IMG/VR virus record: IMGVR_UViG_3300047557_002769
Coordinates: 1 to 64,000 of that record
Length of the DNA: 64,000 nucleotides
DNA from: a virus
Strand: one strand, 5' to 3'
The notes under the pieces were generated by a model, which made no database searches, had not been told where the DNA came from, and saw only the letters and a list, made by a program, of their open reading frames with translations. Position numbers and translations under genes: made by a program. Below are positions 36,005-44,592 of this stretch, piece after piece (position 1 is the first letter of the stretch; the number at the start of each line of letters is the position of its first letter).

Positions 36005-37357
36005 TTATTCTTCCAACGTCAATGAATCTTTAACCAGTTCCATAACCATGGTATGTTCATTCTTATTAATTTTATGTCTTATAGCTGTAATTAAATAGTA
36101 ACCTGAATAGAGCAGGTCTTCTTTTCTCTGTGTCTTGTCTTTTTCGCTGGCAGCACCGAGTGTGGGGTATGTAAAGTATAGAATACGACCGACCTGAACA
36201 TCAGTACGACCTGGTACTGTAATAACCATTCGTAGGTTGGTAAGATCTAATAGACTGGATTTTCTATTTCCGTAAATGTCTTTTATTCTCTCGTTGACAT
36301 TATTTTTAAAATTGTCGAAAAGCTTTTCATTAACAGGATAGAAGGAAATATCAGTAGCTGCATTTCTCAGTGTATCTTTTGTAAAGATAGGTATTGATCT
36401 TTTACCTTCACCGGACGAGTGAAATTGTTTCTCGTATTCATTTACATAGTCATAATCTACAACTTCATATACCTTATTATACACATCTAGTGTAATGAGT
36501 CTATTTGCAAGATAGCCGTTAGTGTAATTCTTTACATGATCAGTTGTGTCGATCATCTCTATATCTTTAGCAATAAAGTACTCACGTGAGATATTCGGTG
36601 TGTTCGCACCATCTCTAATATTAGAAGCTGCGATAGAATATGTACCTATTGAAAGATCGTTCTCTTTAGATTCTTTAAAGATATAGTCTACGGAACCGAA
36701 ATAGAAAGCTTTTGTTGATTCAAAGAAAAGATAGTTTTTAGCAGTACCTTCTTTTGGTATAGCTTTTGATGCCAACCATGAAATACACTTAAATGGCGAC
36801 CAGCCCGGAGATACAAATTTGACTTTATTCTCAGTAGGATTTAAAACAACCAGCGGTGTGACTTGTTCTATTTCTTTTACTTTTGTAGCTGCCTGGTCGA
36901 TTTGGAAAGTACGGTTGGTGTTAATAAAATCTTCGTAAATTCGGCCTGCTACTTCGTGAACTGTGCCTTCGAAAGGAAGGAATAAAGGTAACAAAATATC
37001 ATAGAATAACTCGATAGATGCAAAATGCATCACGAACGTCTGAGTATTATTATCTCTTATAATATTTCTATCTGAGATTTTAAAAATACGGAAAGTTTTT
37101 TGAATCTTAGAATCGAAAGAAGGAGTTTTTATTCGTAGTATTAAGAGTTCTTCACCGACAATTTTTGCCTTTTCAATTAAGTTTAAACTATCAGATACAA
37201 CAATATTACCTTGAAGAAATGTAGAGAACATATCTTCAAAAATGTTTACTTCGACTAAGAACTCTGTTAAGTCGAAGACAATATTATCTGTGCTAATTAA
37301 TTTAAGCTCTTCAATGACAACGTCACCAGCGCGCTGTATACCTTCTTTACTGGGCAT
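36005..37357 (-). CDS. 27: Baseplate hub protein, gp27-like (450 aa)
   Basis: Begins GDVVIEELKLISTDNIVFDL then TEFLVEVNIFEDMFSTFLQG, NIVVSDSLNLIEKAKIVGEE, a tail-hub (gp27/VgrG N-terminal) domain pattern with RTFRIFKISDRN-like strands. The middle has KFVSPGWSPFKCISWLASKA; the C-terminal TVPGRTDVQVGRILYFTYPT and GYYLITAIRHKIN fit the hub barrel where the spike attaches. It lies directly before the OB-fold spike gene, as gp27 and gp5 partner in T4. T4 gp27 has 391 aa. Family reading is by landmarks and position. Confidence 0.65.
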   Translation of the reverse strand: MPSKEGIQRAGDVVIEELKLISTDNIVFDLTEFLVEVNIFEDMFSTFLQGNIVVSDSLNLIEKAKIVGEELLILRIKTPSFDSKIQKTFRIFKISDRNIIRDNNTQTFVMHFASIELFYDILLPLFLPFEGTVHEVAGRIYEDFINTNRTFQIDQAATKVKEIEQVTPLVVLNPTENKVKFVSPGWSPFKCISWLASKAIPKEGTAKNYLFFESTKAFYFGSVDYIFKESKENDLSIGTYSIAASNIRDGANTPNISREYFIAKDIEMIDTTDHVKNYTNGYLANRLITLDVYNKVYEVVDYDYVNEYEKQFHSSGEGKRSIPIFTKDTLRNAATDISFYPVNEKLFDNFKNNVNERIKDIYGNRKSSLLDLTNLRMVITVPGRTDVQVGRILYFTYPTLGAASEKDKTQRKEDLLYSGYYLITAIRHKINKNEHTMVMELVKDSLTLEE

Positions 37358-38060
37358 TTACTTGCTCTAAAATATTTTTTAATTCGGTAATCACTGCTTG
37401 CACGTACTGTGGTTTAAGTACTTTAATTCTTCTTCTCGATTCATTTTGTTCATCTTCGTAAACCATATTTGTAACTGCAGTAATACCTGGGATGGTTTGG
37501 CTTTGAATAATATTAGCTGTAATGGATGAATTACTTAATAACCGTACTTGATCACCAGTTCCAAATCCGCCAGCTGTTACAACAACATTAACATTAGAAG
37601 AGCTTATCTTGGTCGTTATGTATCCTGTACCAGTATTAGTATTATTCACGATTACATCACCGGCGTTAAAATTAGTAAAGCCAGATGTCGAGTTTAAGTA
37701 CACATTACCATTAACTTCGTTAAGTGTTGTATCGTTTATGTAGTGATGTATTGCATCACGATCAGCATACTTACCGTCAGTATAAAGAGTAAGATCGTTA
37801 GTCGATAAGACCCAATCAAAACGGGGATCGAGTATTTCGTTTAAGTGCAAAATAATCCAATGAAGTTCGGGATTATTATAAAATTTATCGGCCACTATCT
37901 CAGGTGTATCACCATCTCTTACATCATACTCATCGTAAATAGATAAATTGTTTTTAATTTCCTGATCGATAACAATTCTTACTAGAATGTTCTTAACTAG
38001 CTGAGTCGTTTCTCTATCATCTAATGAATAGAGAGTATAAGGAAAGTTGGTGAAGTACAT
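37347..38060 (-). CDS. 53: Baseplate wedge protein gp53 (237 aa)
   Basis: N-terminal MYFTNFPYTLYSLDDRETTQ; core YDVRDGDTPEIVADKFYNNP then ELHWIILHLNEILDPRFDWV aligns with T4 gp53 PEELANAIYGNPQLYWVLLM and NDNYDPYYGW, the LysM-like wedge motif. The C-terminal half differs and includes a repeat-like FTNFNAGDVIVNNTNTGTG segment; the last part (ESRRRIKVLKPQYVQAVITE) is helical like gp53. It overlaps gp27-like by 11 bases and gp48 by 1 base. Confidence 0.85.
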   Translation of the reverse strand: MYFTNFPYTLYSLDDRETTQLVKNILVRIVIDQEIKNNLSIYDEYDVRDGDTPEIVADKFYNNPELHWIILHLNEILDPRFDWVLSTNDLTLYTDGKYADRDAIHHYINDTTLNEVNGNVYLNSTSGFTNFNAGDVIVNNTNTGTGYITTKISSSNVNVVVTAGGFGTGDQVRLLSNSSITANIIQSQTIPGITAVTNMVYEDEQNESRRRIKVLKPQYVQAVITELKNILEQVNAQ

Positions 38061-39175
38061 TAGTAACCTTCCTTAATCATTTTCTTGGTAAGGATCTCGG
38101 TCTCTCTAAATGTTAGAGATAAATTAATTTCGGTTGGCTCTCCACCTCTAAACGAAGAAAACTGCTCACCACCATACGATACATCCATGCTTTCAAGCAC
38201 ACAGGAAGCCATCTTATGAAAATAAGTATTTTTCTCAGTACCATAATAATAGGTAATTTGAAATTCTGACGGATAGATAAAGAACAGCTTACCTTCAGAA
38301 ATTTCCGGGTGCATGTGAAACTTAAATAACTCGATTATACTCTTTACCTGTCTAACTTCTTCAGGGCTTTTAGGTAGAAATTTATACTTAAAAGCAAAAG
38401 CTCTAAAATCTACTGATTCAAATAATACTTCTTTAAACGGGTTGAGTGCTACTTTTGCGCTTGCGCCGACCAGGGCAGCTGCATCAACAGAACCAAAAGC
38501 TGATGGAATTTTAGCTAGCGCAAGGCCAGTTGCAGTCGCTGCTTCACCTGTAGTCTTTCCCGTGACAATACCTGCGGCGTTTGCTAGAATACCTGCAAAA
38601 GTACCCAGTTCTTTATTGGCATAATTCATACCGTATTTAACGGTAGGCGGACCATCCATGTATAGCGCAATTACATCCGATATACGAAATAATGTATCTG
38701 GTTTGAGTAAGGTGCTTGCATTTACTACAGTAGCTGCTGCAGCTGCACCTGCTGCCGCTCCGATGACGTTCACTGTTGTGCTTTGTTGTCTGTTGCCTGT
38801 GGAAGTAGGCGCACCACCAGTTCTACCAAATAGACCTTGAATTTTCTTTGTAATACCGTATCCGATTGCAGCCCCAGCCAGCCCTGCACCGGTAGTTACT
38901 GCTGTTTGTAGTTCTTTTTCTGTTAAGCTGGCATCTGACTGTCTTTTTACCTCAAACAGTCTTGCATCTTTGTTAAACTCAGACTTACCTCTCACATTGA
39001 TTTGAAACTCAACATAATGCTTAAGGTCTGAGCCGCCAAGGTCGGACGGGTAAACCAAAGTATTAATGTTGAACTTATTGTCTGCTGGACTAGATGACTG
39101 CTTGGCGCTATCGTTTCTAATAGCATCTTTGTATAGCGCAGTTAATCTATCTCTTGCGTCTTCTTGAATAGGCAT
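38060..39175 (-). CDS. 48: Baseplate tail-tube protein gp48 (371 aa)
   Basis: Caps the baseplate hub where the tail tube starts. N-terminal INTLVYPSDLGGSDLKHYVE then FQINVRG; a Gly/Ala-rich middle with two hydrophobic stretches (AGLAGAAIGYGITKK; VIGAAAGAAAAATVV). C-terminal tube-like block FRAFAFKYKFLPKSPEEVRQ, VKSIIELFKFHMHPE, LFFIYPSEFQITYYYG and MASCVLESMDVSYGGEQFSS, with FRGGEPTEINLSLTFRETEI, typical of gp48/gp54. Length equals T4 gp48 (364 aa). First gene of the minus-strand baseplate operon, opposite gp4. Confidence 0.85.
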   Translation of the reverse strand: MPIQEDARDRLTALYKDAIRNDSAKQSSSPADNKFNINTLVYPSDLGGSDLKHYVEFQINVRGKSEFNKDARLFEVKRQSDASLTEKELQTAVTTGAGLAGAAIGYGITKKIQGLFGRTGGAPTSTGNRQQSTTVNVIGAAAGAAAAATVVNASTLLKPDTLFRISDVIALYMDGPPTVKYGMNYANKELGTFAGILANAAGIVTGKTTGEAATATGLALAKIPSAFGSVDAAALVGASAKVALNPFKEVLFESVDFRAFAFKYKFLPKSPEEVRQVKSIIELFKFHMHPEISEGKLFFIYPSEFQITYYYGTEKNTYFHKMASCVLESMDVSYGGEQFSSFRGGEPTEINLSLTFRETEILTKKMIKEGY

Positions 39176-39181
39176 CTTCTT

Positions 39182-39189
39182 AATAAATA
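39182..39189 (+). promoter_or_regulatory. Late promoter motif AATAAATA toward gp4
   Basis: Plus-strand AATAAATA in the 40-base gap between divergent gp48 and gp4, 26 bases before the gp4 ATG. With the motifs at 39200-39211 it makes a divergent late promoter pair. Confidence 0.5.
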
Positions 39190-39199
39190 GATGAGAGAT

Positions 39200-39211
39200 T
39201 ATTTATTTATA
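39200..39211 (-). promoter_or_regulatory. Overlapping late promoter motifs (TATAAATA and AATAAATA) toward gp48
   Basis: Minus-strand TATAAATAAATA: an exact TATAAATA at 39204-39211 and an overlapping AATAAATA at 39200-39207, 28 or 24 bases before the gp48 start. Best placed promoter for the whole baseplate operon down to the fibre genes. Confidence 0.65.
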
Positions 39212-39215
39212 CGTG

Positions 39216-39659
39216 ATGTACAAAGGCTTCTACAAAGGTAAATACAAGGTACAATCCCCTTCAAAATATAAAGGCGACTTACAAAATATCGTCTATAGAT
39301 CCTCATGGGAGCTAAAATTTATGAAGTGGTGTGATACTAATCCTTCTGTTCTCGAATGGGGCTCAGAATCGGTGATTATTCCATATAAAAGCCCAGTCGA
39401 TAGTAGGGTGCATCGATATTTTGTCGATTTTTATGTTAAAGTAAAAGATAAAAATAATAAGATAACGAAGTACCTAATTGAAATCAAACCGGAAAAATTT
39501 ACTAAGCCCCCTGAAATACCGCAGCGAAAGACCAGAAGATTTATTGAGGAGGTATTTCAGTATGGTGTTAATCAAGCAAAATGGAAAGCCGCTAACGAGT
39601 TTTGCGAAGACCGAGGTATGAAGTTTCTCGTTCTAACAGAGTCAGATCTCGGTATTTAA
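39216..39659 (+). CDS. 4: Head completion protein gp4, endonuclease-like (147 aa)
   Basis: T4 gp4 family (T4 150 aa). Landmarks: YKGDLQNIVYRSSWELKFMK, WCDTNPSVLEWGSESVIIPY, HRYFVDFYVKVKD and KYLIEIKPEKFT. The E ... D ... E-x-K residues (in SSWELKF, YFVDFYV, LIEIKP) match a TnsA/restriction-endonuclease-like fold, proposed to trim DNA at head completion. An in-frame GTG at 39213 precedes the ATG; the ATG is preferred. First gene of the plus-strand late operon. Confidence 0.88.
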   Translation: MYKGFYKGKYKVQSPSKYKGDLQNIVYRSSWELKFMKWCDTNPSVLEWGSESVIIPYKSPVDSRVHRYFVDFYVKVKDKNNKITKYLIEIKPEKFTKPPEIPQRKTRRFIEEVFQYGVNQAKWKAANEFCEDRGMKFLVLTESDLGI

Positions 39660-39663
39660 CCGG

Positions 39664-39671
39664 GATAAATA
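39664..39671 (+). promoter_or_regulatory. Late promoter motif GATAAATA, 4 bases before start
   Basis: Plus-strand GATAAATA in the 16-base gap after gp4; spacer ACTG to the ATG at 39676, no clear ribosome binding site in that spacer. Member of the close-spaced motif group. Confidence 0.45.
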
Positions 39672-39675
39672 ACTG

Positions 39676-40233
39676 ATGGCAACTAGTCCCTTCGAAAAGA
39701 TAAGAGCAAGCGCCGGAGATACTGAAAGATCAGTTAATTGGTATCAGCAGCAGATAAAAAAGATTTCCGGTCTTACTCCTAACAACCTAATAAGATCAGG
39801 TACGCTTGTAACCAAGGTAACCCCTGGGCATATGTACATGTTTTTTTATGACGCAAAACATAAAGATAAGCTACCTTATTGGGATATGTTTCCATTGGTA
39901 TTTCCGTTTAGAGCTGTAGAGGGTGGTTTTCTCGGTATTAACCTCCACTACATGCCTTATCTAATAAGAGCTAAGTTGCTGGGTAGATTGCATGAATATG
40001 TGAGTGACGATAGGATAGATGAGAATAGAAGGCTTCAAATCAGCTGGAATATGCTCAATAATTTTTCAACAGTAGCTCCTATTAAAAATTCGGTTAAGCA
40101 TTATCTTAACGAACATATTCAATCAAAGTTTGTTCACATACAGCATGAAGATTGGCTTATTGCTTCTCAACTACCCGTAGAACGGTTTGTTGGTGCAAAT
40201 AAGACAGATGTATGGAAGAACAGTCAAAGGTAA
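39676..40233 (+). CDS. Conserved late protein of unknown function (185 aa)
   Basis: No named family recognised. Soluble, basic N-terminus (VNWYQQQIKKISGLTPNNLI), a beta core GHMYMFFYDAKHKDKLPYWD, MFPLVFPFRAVEGGFLGINL, HYMPYLIRAKLLGRLHEYV, and a C-terminal EDWLIASQLPVERFVGAN. The P-Y-W-D-x-F-P-L-V-F-P and F-L-G-I-N-x-H-Y-x-P motifs suggest a conserved phage family kept next to gp4 and gp54 in marine T4-like phages. Probably a minor virion or assembly protein; this is inferred from position only. Confidence 0.6.
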   Translation: MATSPFEKIRASAGDTERSVNWYQQQIKKISGLTPNNLIRSGTLVTKVTPGHMYMFFYDAKHKDKLPYWDMFPLVFPFRAVEGGFLGINLHYMPYLIRAKLLGRLHEYVSDDRIDENRRLQISWNMLNNFSTVAPIKNSVKHYLNEHIQSKFVHIQHEDWLIASQLPVERFVGANKTDVWKNSQR

Positions 40234-40236
40234 CAA

Positions 40237-40947
40237 ATGTCAAGCTCACAGTTCAGTGTAGACAATTTTAGAACTGAGGTTTTAAGAACTTCTAGATTAG
40301 CCCGTACTAATAGATTTGAAGTGTTTATTAACACACAATTTCTAGCAGGCGGAGGAAGAGGTGTTACCGGTGATCAATCAAGTCTTGTAAGTTTGTATGT
40401 TGAACAGGCAAGCATACCGCTACTTAATATTGCTACTAAGGCATTTAAGATCTTCGGTCCAAGTTATCAACGCCCTATTACTTCGGAGTACGGTGGTGAA
40501 GGTATTTCACTAACATTTCATGTCGATGAGGATATGAAAGTTAGAAAGTTTTTTGAGAACTGGATGCATAGAATTATTGATCCAGAGACGTTTACAGTTG
40601 CTTATCAATCGGAGTATACTACTACGATTAACATAAGACAGCTTGACGATAAGAATAATGTAACGCATGAGATTCAACTGTTAGAGGCGTTTCCTAGAAA
40701 TATGAATATTATGGAATTAAATAATGCTTCTTCAAATCAAACTCATAGACTAAATGTTCTGTTCGCTTATAGGTATTGGAGAGATATTAATGCTACTTCT
40801 ACCCAACCTGAAGTAATACCTAGACAGTTTACTAGCCCACAAATACCTAGAAGCGATTTTTCAACAACACCTATTTTCAGACAGTTTAACCCATTAACAG
40901 GGGAATTAGGAGTAGATCAGGGTAGTGATCTGCCGCTTGGTCCTTAA
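40237..40947 (+). CDS. 54: Tail-tube-fold protein, gp54-like tube initiator (236 aa)
   Basis: Tube fold like T4 gp19/gp54: RLARTNRFEVFINTQFLAGG, SLYVEQASIPLLNIATKAFK (the conserved P-x-x-x-I-x-T), FGPSYQRPITSEYGGEGISL then TFHVDEDMKVRKFFENWMHR and IQLLEAFPRNMNIMELNNAS. gp54 and gp48 are paralogues of tube protein gp19. As gp48 is at 38060-39175, this is best read as gp54, or a second tube protein. The last 40 residues are a Pro-rich tail. 3 bases after the preceding stop. Confidence 0.65.
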   Translation: MSSSQFSVDNFRTEVLRTSRLARTNRFEVFINTQFLAGGGRGVTGDQSSLVSLYVEQASIPLLNIATKAFKIFGPSYQRPITSEYGGEGISLTFHVDEDMKVRKFFENWMHRIIDPETFTVAYQSEYTTTINIRQLDDKNNVTHEIQLLEAFPRNMNIMELNNASSNQTHRLNVLFAYRYWRDINATSTQPEVIPRQFTSPQIPRSDFSTTPIFRQFNPLTGELGVDQGSDLPLGP

Positions 40948-40956
40948 GGAGATATT

Positions 40957-41652
40957 ATGGCTTTACCAAAACTAAATACACCAGTTTTTGAATTGAGTTT
41001 ACCTTCTACTAATCAAAAAATAAAGTATAGACCTTTTCTTGTTAAAGAGCATAAGACCTTGCTTGCAATGCAAAACGCAGATGATAATGAAGTTGCAAGA
41101 TTAGTAAGAGAGCTGGTCGATGTGTGTACGTACAATACTTTGGATATTGTTAAGCTACCTCACTTCGATGTAGAGTATATTTTTATGAATCTGCGTTCTA
41201 AGTCGATTGGAGAAAAGGTTGAGGTAATTGTTAACTGCCCATGTGGTAACAAAATTGACGCTTCATTTAATATTGACGAACTTAAAGTTGTAAAAAACTC
41301 AGAACATACTAACAAGATTATGCTGACAGATGATTTAGGCGTAGAGATGAGTTACCCTAATTTCGATACTGCATTAGGTATATTTAACTCCAACGATACC
41401 TCAAAAGCGGTTGATATGGTTGTTGATTGTGTGAAAGGTATCTTTAGTAAGGATGAATACTGGGATGCAAAGGAACAAACTAAAGATGAGCTTGAAGAAT
41501 TTGTTTTTAGTTTAACCAAACAGCAGTTTGAAAAGCTAGAGCAGTTCTTTGTTACGGCTCCTAAAGTTGTACAAGAAGTAAAAGCATACTGCGATCAATG
41601 CGGATTACATAACGAAACGAAGATAGAAGGATTAAGTAATTTTTTCGTATAA
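40957..41652 (+). CDS. 26: Tail assembly chaperone / baseplate hub gp26-like (231 aa, zero-frame product)
   Basis: T4 gp26/gp51-type family: LPSTNQKIKYRPFLVKEHKT, LLAMQNADDNEVARLVRELV, LPHFDVEYIFMNLRSKSIGE, then VNCPCGNKID and YCDQCGLHN, two Cys pairs that could bind a metal. Ribosome binding site AAGGAGAT, 5 bases before the ATG. The zero frame ends TAA at 41650. Just before it the heptamer T-TTT-TTC (41640-41646) could shift ribosomes by -1 into a 66-codon extension (see 41646-41846), giving a 296-aa product. Position directly before the tape measure matches tail chaperones of the G/GT kind. Confidence 0.8.
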   Translation: MALPKLNTPVFELSLPSTNQKIKYRPFLVKEHKTLLAMQNADDNEVARLVRELVDVCTYNTLDIVKLPHFDVEYIFMNLRSKSIGEKVEVIVNCPCGNKIDASFNIDELKVVKNSEHTNKIMLTDDLGVEMSYPNFDTALGIFNSNDTSKAVDMVVDCVKGIFSKDEYWDAKEQTKDELEEFVFSLTKQQFEKLEQFFVTAPKVVQEVKAYCDQCGLHNETKIEGLSNFFV

Positions 41653-41846
41653 CCCTTTCCCAGGATAGTTTATCTAATTATTTTATTTTAAATTTTAATT
41701 TAATGCAGCATCACAGTTATAGATTAACTGAATTAGAAGATATGATGCCTTGGGAGAGGGAGATTTACGTAGGGTTACTAGTTGATTATATCAAGCAAGA
41801 AAATGAAAAACTTAGAATGATTCAACAAAACAAAAAGTTTAGCTAG
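41646..41846 (+). CDS. -1 frameshift extension of the gp26-like chaperone (66 aa)
   Basis: The -1 frame is closed by a TAA at 41637-41639 and opens exactly at the slippery heptamer 41640-41646, then runs to TAG at 41844. Its product (RITLSQDSLSNYFILNFNLM, then TELEDMMPWEREIYVGLLVD and YIKQENEKLR) looks like real coding sequence, with a helical P-W-E-R-E-I-Y motif known in phage tail-chaperone second frames. The first ATG inside (41703) has no ribosome binding site, which argues against independent translation. If no shift occurs, a 47-aa protein from 41703 is the alternative. Confidence 0.65.
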   Translation, partial: RITLSQDSLSNYFILNFNLMQHHSYRLTELEDMMPWEREIYVGLLVDYIKQENEKLRMIQQNKKFS

Positions 41847-41851
41847 CCATT

Positions 41852-44548
41852 ATGAAAAAGAACGACAGCTTTGGTAGATTACTAGAAGAATTAAAAAAAC
41901 AGAATGAAAGAAGCTTTCTGCTTCAAGCTATTCAGACTAAAGCTGAACGTGAAATCGCAGGTGAAGACAATGATAAGAGAGAAGAGCAGCTGCAGTCGGT
42001 AGCGGATTCTTTGGAAAAGATTTATAAAGCAGTATCACCTGATAGTGTAGTTTTAGGTATAAACAAGCTCGTTGATCTGAATTCCAACACTAATGAACTT
42101 CTTACCAAATCACTATCAGAGCTTTCCTTAATTAGAAAGATAAATGAAGGTTCGCTTGAATATGATAAGAATAGTGCTCAGTATAGAAACACCAGCGGGC
42201 GAGAATTAACTAGTAAAGTTTCTGGTAAACCTGTAAAGCCTGGTGGGTATGTAGATTTTGAAACAGCCTCTGATCGCTTATCAGGTCAGGCTAAACGGGT
42301 TCAATCAAATCCAGACAACCAGCTCAAGCTTAAAACCATTGAGCGCATTTTTACCCAAGCATCCCCTTCTAATACTAAACAACCAGTTACAGGGGGTGAG
42401 GTACTTAAAACAAAACTTAGTATACCCACATTAAAACAAAGCGATAAGACCTTTACTGAAAAGCTTAAAGAAGAAGTAGCAGCTACTAAGAGTATTTTTA
42501 GTTCTGCAGGTAAGGGTATATCTACTGCATTTAGTGTTGGTAAAGGGTTGCTTACATCTCCAAAAGAAACCTTTGGTAAAGGGGTTGAGAAGGTAAAGGC
42601 AGCAGGTTCCTCTGTTAAAGATATAATCACCACTAAATCTGATTACTCTGCTGAACAAGGTAGGTTTAAGCAACGAGCAGAAGAATTAGGTATAAAAGAC
42701 GGTGATAAACTATTTAATGATATTCTAGCGCGTAAAGAAAAAAGCGCTGCCGTAGAAAAGCAAAAGCCTATAGATGATTTATTAAAAAATAAAACTAAAG
42801 AAAAAGTTACTGAGCCTGCAGTAACACCTGTAAGTGATAAGAACGAAGAAAATGATAATTTTACTTCAGCACAAGAAGTTATAGCTGATAAAGCTAAAGA
42901 AAGCACAGATCTTACAAAAGAGATTCTTGATGTACAAAAAGAACAGTTAAAAGAATTAAAGATTATTAGTGGCTCTTTTGTATCAAAAACACCTTCAGAA
43001 CTTCCAGAGCAAAAAGTATCTACAGTATCGAAAAAAGAAGAACCAAGCGGGGATGAAGGCGGGGGTTTCAGTCCGTTAGATTTACTACCTGGCAAGGGGG
43101 CTTTAAAAGCATTAGGCCGCGGTGCCAGAGCAGTAGGTAGGGGTGCGCTTTCTGCAGGTAAAGGCTTACTTAAGTTTACAGGTTCAAGAGCGGGTATGAT
43201 TGCCGGCGGCGCGTTAGCTATTGGTGCTGGTGCATATACAGCCTATAAAGGTTATACCGGTGCAAGCGAAGAAGAAAAAGCCGGTCTAGAAGAAATAGAT
43301 GCTAAAGTAAAAGCAGGCGAATTAACCCCTGAAGAAGCGGAAGCACAAAAGAAGCAGCTGGGTGAAGCCACTGTTGAGAAAAAAGGCGGTGCTATCGGCG
43401 AAGGCGGCGGCATGGCTGCCGGAGCTATTGGTGGTATGAAAGCTGGTGCTGCAATTGGTACAATGTTAGGAGGACCAATAGGTACTGGCATAGGTGCGCT
43501 GGCAGGTGGAGCGCTAGGAGCATTTGCTGGCTCTAAAGCTGGTAAAGTCGTAGGTGAATATGGTGGTAAAGCTGTAAATGCTACCAAAAATTTCTTCGGA
43601 GGCGTAGGTGATAAGATTAAAGGTGCTTTTGGTGAGGTAGAGGATTCCTATAACCGTGGTACCGCAGGCACTGAAGCATTTCAAAATAAAGAAGAAGAAA
43701 TTGCACGTCGACAGCAAGCTGAAGGTGTTGAGTTTGGTTCTGAACGAGCTAATCAAATACGTAAAGAAGTTACCGCTGAAATATCAGCCGCTGACCCCAC
43801 AGCTAATCGTTTGGCTGATAGAGCCGTATCTGTAAATAAGCAAAGCACCAGTTCTGAAAAATCCCAGGGGGGTATGGTAACTAGCACATCTGCTTTTAAT
43901 AAAGGCATTACAGCAAATAAAACTTTATTTGGGAGTGAATTTCTTGGTAGTTTAGTAAGTAAAAAAGGTCTAGAGACCGGATCATTTTTAGGTATGGGTG
44001 AAAAGAGTAGATCTGTTGACTCTTCAACTGACTCAATGATGTCTTCTGATGACAATAGAACCACGACTTCTTCTAACTTACTTGGTAAAAGAGTATCCGG
44101 TGGGTTGTTTGGTAAAGACAAGTTCACTATTTCTGATAGCTCAGGTGAAGAAACTAGTGTGAGTAAGAGTCAGTATAATAAAATTCAGGCTCTTATTAAA
44201 GATAACAAGATGGAAGAAGCTCAAAAAGAGCTTAATACAATACGTGAAAACTCTAAGAAACTAGCCGGCGCTGAGGCTCTAATATCACCAGAAGAAAGTC
44301 TCACTCCCATAAGCGTAGTTCCGAGCTCTCGTACCAGTAGGGGTACTGATTTGATGCAGGCGTCAATCGAAAATAAGGATCTAAATAGAGAAGCTTCTAC
44401 TCAAAGCGCAAGCGTACAACCTATTGTATCTAATAACGTCAGCAATAACAATAAGACTGTTTATAACGCACCTAAACCATCTCCAAGAAACTCTGAATAT
44501 GATGGCAGTCCATTACGGGATTATCAGAGAAGAGCAATGGTATTCTAA
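41852..44548 (+). CDS. Tape measure protein (gp29-like role, 898 aa)
   Basis: Sets tail length and is carried in the tube. Charged helical N-terminal half (LLEELKKQNERSFLLQAIQT; DKAKESTDLTKEILDVQKEQ), a glycine-zipper membrane-like centre (MIAGGALAIGAGAYTAYKG about 450-470; GGMAAGAIGGMKAGAAIGTM and GGPIGTGIGALAGGALGAFA about 515-560), and a Ser/Asn-rich C-terminus. Similarity to T4 gp29 (590 aa) is not evident by eye. The call rests on length, composition, the hydrophobic centre and its place right after the frameshifted chaperone. Starts 5 bases after the extension's stop. Confidence 0.75.
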   Translation: MKKNDSFGRLLEELKKQNERSFLLQAIQTKAEREIAGEDNDKREEQLQSVADSLEKIYKAVSPDSVVLGINKLVDLNSNTNELLTKSLSELSLIRKINEGSLEYDKNSAQYRNTSGRELTSKVSGKPVKPGGYVDFETASDRLSGQAKRVQSNPDNQLKLKTIERIFTQASPSNTKQPVTGGEVLKTKLSIPTLKQSDKTFTEKLKEEVAATKSIFSSAGKGISTAFSVGKGLLTSPKETFGKGVEKVKAAGSSVKDIITTKSDYSAEQGRFKQRAEELGIKDGDKLFNDILARKEKSAAVEKQKPIDDLLKNKTKEKVTEPAVTPVSDKNEENDNFTSAQEVIADKAKESTDLTKEILDVQKEQLKELKIISGSFVSKTPSELPEQKVSTVSKKEEPSGDEGGGFSPLDLLPGKGALKALGRGARAVGRGALSAGKGLLKFTGSRAGMIAGGALAIGAGAYTAYKGYTGASEEEKAGLEEIDAKVKAGELTPEEAEAQKKQLGEATVEKKGGAIGEGGGMAAGAIGGMKAGAAIGTMLGGPIGTGIGALAGGALGAFAGSKAGKVVGEYGGKAVNATKNFFGGVGDKIKGAFGEVEDSYNRGTAGTEAFQNKEEEIARRQQAEGVEFGSERANQIRKEVTAEISAADPTANRLADRAVSVNKQSTSSEKSQGGMVTSTSAFNKGITANKTLFGSEFLGSLVSKKGLETGSFLGMGEKSRSVDSSTDSMMSSDDNRTTTSSNLLGKRVSGGLFGKDKFTISDSSGEETSVSKSQYNKIQALIKDNKMEEAQKELNTIRENSKKLAGAEALISPEESLTPISVVPSSRTSRGTDLMQASIENKDLNREASTQSASVQPIVSNNVSNNNKTVYNAPKPSPRNSEYDGSPLRDYQRRAMVF

Positions 44549-44552
44549 AAAG

Positions 44553-44576
44553 AAAAGGGCCCTAGGGCCCTTTTTT
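44553..44576. terminator. Perfect palindromic bidirectional terminator
   Basis: AAAAGGGCCCTAGGGCCCTT continues as TT then TT: a 22-base self-complementary GC core with flanking A and T runs, so it gives a U-tract on both strands. It ends the plus-strand tape-measure operon and also the minus-strand gene at 44593-44757. Confidence 0.9.
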
Positions 44577-44592
44577 ATTGCTGTGCTAGAAA

